A DNA stretch of 43,933 bases from Idiomarina sp. (GTDB taxonomy: Bacteria; Pseudomonadota; Gammaproteobacteria; Enterobacterales; Alteromonadaceae). The stretch is taken from NCBI GenBank assembly GCA_020832105.1, contig JAFIFH010000065.1, positions 1-43,933 on the forward strand, given 5' to 3'. The notes under the pieces were generated by a model, which was not told where the DNA came from, searched no databases, and saw nothing but the letters and a program-made list of their open reading frames with translations. The translations under genes were made by a program, and so were the position numbers. How positions within the stretch are numbered: position 1 is the stretch's first letter; the number at the start of each line of letters is the position of its first letter. Positions 41,896-43,933 of the stretch are shown piece after piece.

Positions 41896-41920
41896 GTTTT
41901 ATCCTCTTACATATACATAA

Positions 41921-41940
41921 AAGGGCCTGTGAAGGCCCTT
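41921..41940. terminator. Small hairpin between acnD and prpF
   Basis: AAGGGCCT (41921-41928) pairs with AGGCCCTT (41933-41940), loop GTGA. On the reverse strand a short TTTT follows, so it may attenuate readthrough from acnD into prpF or stabilise the acnD message. Confidence 0.45.
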
Positions 41941-41981
41941 CATTATGATTCAAACCTGAACCTCAAAACCTGCTGATTGAA

Positions 41982-43933
41982 CTAAGCAGGTTGCTGCTCA
42001 AGAAAGTCCTTGGCAAAGCGCTGCAACACACCACCTGCACTATAGATACCGAGCTCTTCTTCGGTGTCCAGGCGACAGGTCACTGGTACTTCCACCTGCT
42101 CACCGTTTTTACGGTGAATGATCAGGGTCAGCTCTGCCTGTGGTGACGGTTCACCTTTCACATCAAAGGTCTCAGTCCCATCAATGTTCAGGGTTTTGCG
42201 TGTGGTACCGGCTTTAAATTCCAGCGGCATCACCCCCATACCAATCAGGTTGGTACGGTGAATGCGCTCAAAGCCTTCGGCAACGATGGCTTCAACACCC
42301 GCTAAGCGCACGCCTTTGGCTGCCCAGTCACGGGACGAGCCCTGACCATAGTCAGCACCAGCAATGATGATCAGCGGCTGCTTACGCGCCATGTAGGTTT
42401 CAATGGCTTCCCACATGCGGGTTTGCTCGCCTTCAGGTTCAACCCGGGCGAAAGACCCCTGCTTCACCTTGCCCTCTGCATCCGTCACCATCTCGTTAAA
42501 GATCTTCGGGTTCGCCAGGGTTGCCCGCTGTGCGGTCAGGTGATCACCGCGGTGGGTCGCGTAGGAATTAAAGTCCTCTTCCGGCACGCCCATGCTGTGC
42601 AGGTACTCACCGGCAGCACTGTCCATCATAATCGCATTGGACGGCGACAGGTGGTCAGTGGTGATATTGTCGCCTAATATCGCTAATGGCCGCATCCCGG
42701 TCAGTGACGGGGCAGTAGCAAGGCCACCTTCCCAGTATGGTGGGCGGCGGATATAAGTCGTGTTAGGACGCCACTTATACAGCGGATCATTCTTCTCGCC
42801 ATAATCTACCGTGAGATCAAACATCGGCTCGTACACACTGCGATACTGCTCAGGCTTGACCGCCTGCTTCACAATGGCGTCAATCTCTTCATCACTTGGC
42901 CAGATGTCTTTTAAGGTAATGGGGTTACCTTGCTGATCATGACCTAACACGTCTTTTTCGATGTCAAAACGGATCGAACCGGCAATCGCGTACGCCACTA
43001 CTAGCGGCGGAGACGCTAAAAACGCCTGCTTGGCATAGGGGTGAATACGCCCGTCAAAGTTACGGTTCCCAGAAAGCACCGCGGTTGAATACAAGTCGCG
43101 TTCAACAATTTCCCGCTGGATATCCGGGTCTAGCGCGCCACTCATGCCGTTACAGGTGGTACAGGCAAAACCGACCACACCAAAACCCAGGGTTTCCAGC
43201 TCTTCCATCAGATCCGCTTCTTCAAGGTACATCTTGACGGTTTTCGACCCTGGTGCCAGCGAAGTTTTTACCCATGGCTTGCGGGTTAAACCAAGCTTAT
43301 TGGCGTTACGGGCTATCAAGCCCGCCGACACCATATTGCGCGGGTTACTGGTATTGGTGCAGCTGGTAATGGCCGCAATGATCACTGCGCCGTCAGGCAT
43401 TTCGCCTTCAACCTGATCATATTTCCCAGCAATGCCGCGGCTGGTCAGTTCTGATGACGGCAACAACGCATGCGGGTTTGAAGGGCCAGCCAGGTTGCGA
43501 CCTACTTTCGACAGGTCAAACTTAAGCACCCGCTCGTAGTAAGCCTCGGTCATTTGAGATCCCCACAAGCCAGTTTCCTTGGCATAGGTTTCTACCAGCT
43601 TAATTTGCTCGTCGGAACGACCTGTAAGGCGCAGGTAATCGGTGGTCTGCTCGTCGATGTAAAACATCGCCGCAGTGGCCCCATATTCCGGGGTCATGTT
43701 AGAAATCGTTGCACGGTCACCAATACTCAGCTTGTCCGCGCCTTCGCCGTAAAATTCCAGGTAGGCACCGACCACACGCTCACGGCGCAGGAATTCGGTG
43801 ATTTCAAGCACCAGGTCAGTACTGGTGATACCAGGTTGTAATTTACCGGTCAGTTCAACGCCCACGATATCGGGTAAACGCATGTAAGACGCACGTCCTA
43901 ACATCACGCTTTCCGCTTCCAGGCCACCCACAC
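41982..43933 (-). CDS. acnD: Fe/S-dependent 2-methylisocitrate dehydratase AcnD, 3' part; runs off right edge
   Basis: About 650 C-terminal residues of an aconitase-family enzyme are present, roughly three quarters of the usual length; the reading frame is open to the window edge. The cluster-binding Cys are seen in AAITSCTNTSNPRNM and VVGFACTTCNGMSGALDP. The last domain has IIIAGADYGQGSSRDWAAKG and a GFERIHRTNLIGMGVMPLEF stretch. AcnD dehydrates 2-methylcitrate to a 2-methylaconitate isomer that PrpF then converts. The prpF gene downstream confirms AcnD rather than AcnA. The start and upstream prpC/prpB are outside the window. Confidence 0.95.
   Translation of the reverse strand, partial: VGGLEAESVMLGRASYMRLPDIVGVELTGKLQPGITSTDLVLEITEFLRRERVVGAYLEFYGEGADKLSIGDRATISNMTPEYGATAAMFYIDEQTTDYLRLTGRSDEQIKLVETYAKETGLWGSQMTEAYYERVLKFDLSKVGRNLAGPSNPHALLPSSELTSRGIAGKYDQVEGEMPDGAVIIAAITSCTNTSNPRNMVSAGLIARNANKLGLTRKPWVKTSLAPGSKTVKMYLEEADLMEELETLGFGVVGFACTTCNGMSGALDPDIQREIVERDLYSTAVLSGNRNFDGRIHPYAKQAFLASPPLVVAYAIAGSIRFDIEKDVLGHDQQGNPITLKDIWPSDEEIDAIVKQAVKPEQYRSVYEPMFDLTVDYGEKNDPLYKWRPNTTYIRRPPYWEGGLATAPSLTGMRPLAILGDNITTDHLSPSNAIMMDSAAGEYLHSMGVPEEDFNSYATHRGDHLTAQRATLANPKIFNEMVTDAEGKVKQGSFARVEPEGEQTRMWEAIETYMARKQPLIIIAGADYGQGSSRDWAAKGVRLAGVEAIVAEGFERIHRTNLIGMGVMPLEFKAGTTRKTLNIDGTETFDVKGEPSPQAELTLIIHRKNGEQVEVPVTCRLDTEEELGIYSAGGVLQRFAKDFLEQQPA

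Overview
The window reads as a marine-type gammaproteobacterium. The evidence is MinCDE of the gammaproteobacterial type, the AcnD/PrpF branch of the methylcitrate cycle, a kynurenine pathway pair, several GGDEF/EAL proteins and a tRNA-Val(GAC) remnant close to the E. coli sequence. An Alteromonadales relative such as the Idiomarinaceae would fit the amino-acid-catabolic flavour, but that is inference from gene content only.

It falls into two parts, joined at a truncated tRNA-Val 3' end (15681-15726) that still has its terminator on the right. Left of it (1-15680) is an accessory region that looks like a genomic island. It carries a lead/cadmium-type module (lspA fragment, CDF transporter, MerR-family regulator), a copper module (APC permease, helical ferritin-like protein, DUF2933 protein, CopA), two wrecked IS30-family elements (one with an internally inverted transposase), a DUF4236 gene, a complete FicTA toxin-antitoxin pair, and relics of other toxin-antitoxin-like genes (solitary MazE-like protein, AbiEi C-terminal fragment, DUF6933 gene with a stop codon). 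No integrase is visible, so the other island end lies outside the window.

The most unusual content is a duplicated cassette in the island. Two paralogous 229-aa proteins of unknown family (2271-2960 and 13881-14570) are each followed on the same strand by a tiny one-helix membrane protein. Each faces, across an intergenic region with a 41-bp near-identical block, a divergent 40-44 aa one-helix membrane protein. Several more 24-42 aa single-helix membrane proteins lie around both copies. I do not recognise the 229-aa family, and this arrangement is the best candidate for an undescribed system.

Right of the tRNA remnant the genes look like stable chromosome: an OsmC-sulfide:quinone oxidoreductase operon with an AT-rich palindrome upstream, a haem-binding DUF3365 protein, a diguanylate cyclase/phosphodiesterase pair plus a third GGDEF-EAL protein, an amine oxidase with a cupin, kynurenine formamidase and kynureninase, an M28 peptidase, an MFS transporter, a lipoprotein overlapping a MORN-type repeat protein, a Na/Pi cotransporter, minCDE, an NAD(P)-binding epimerase-like protein, and prpF-acnD, where acnD runs off the right edge.
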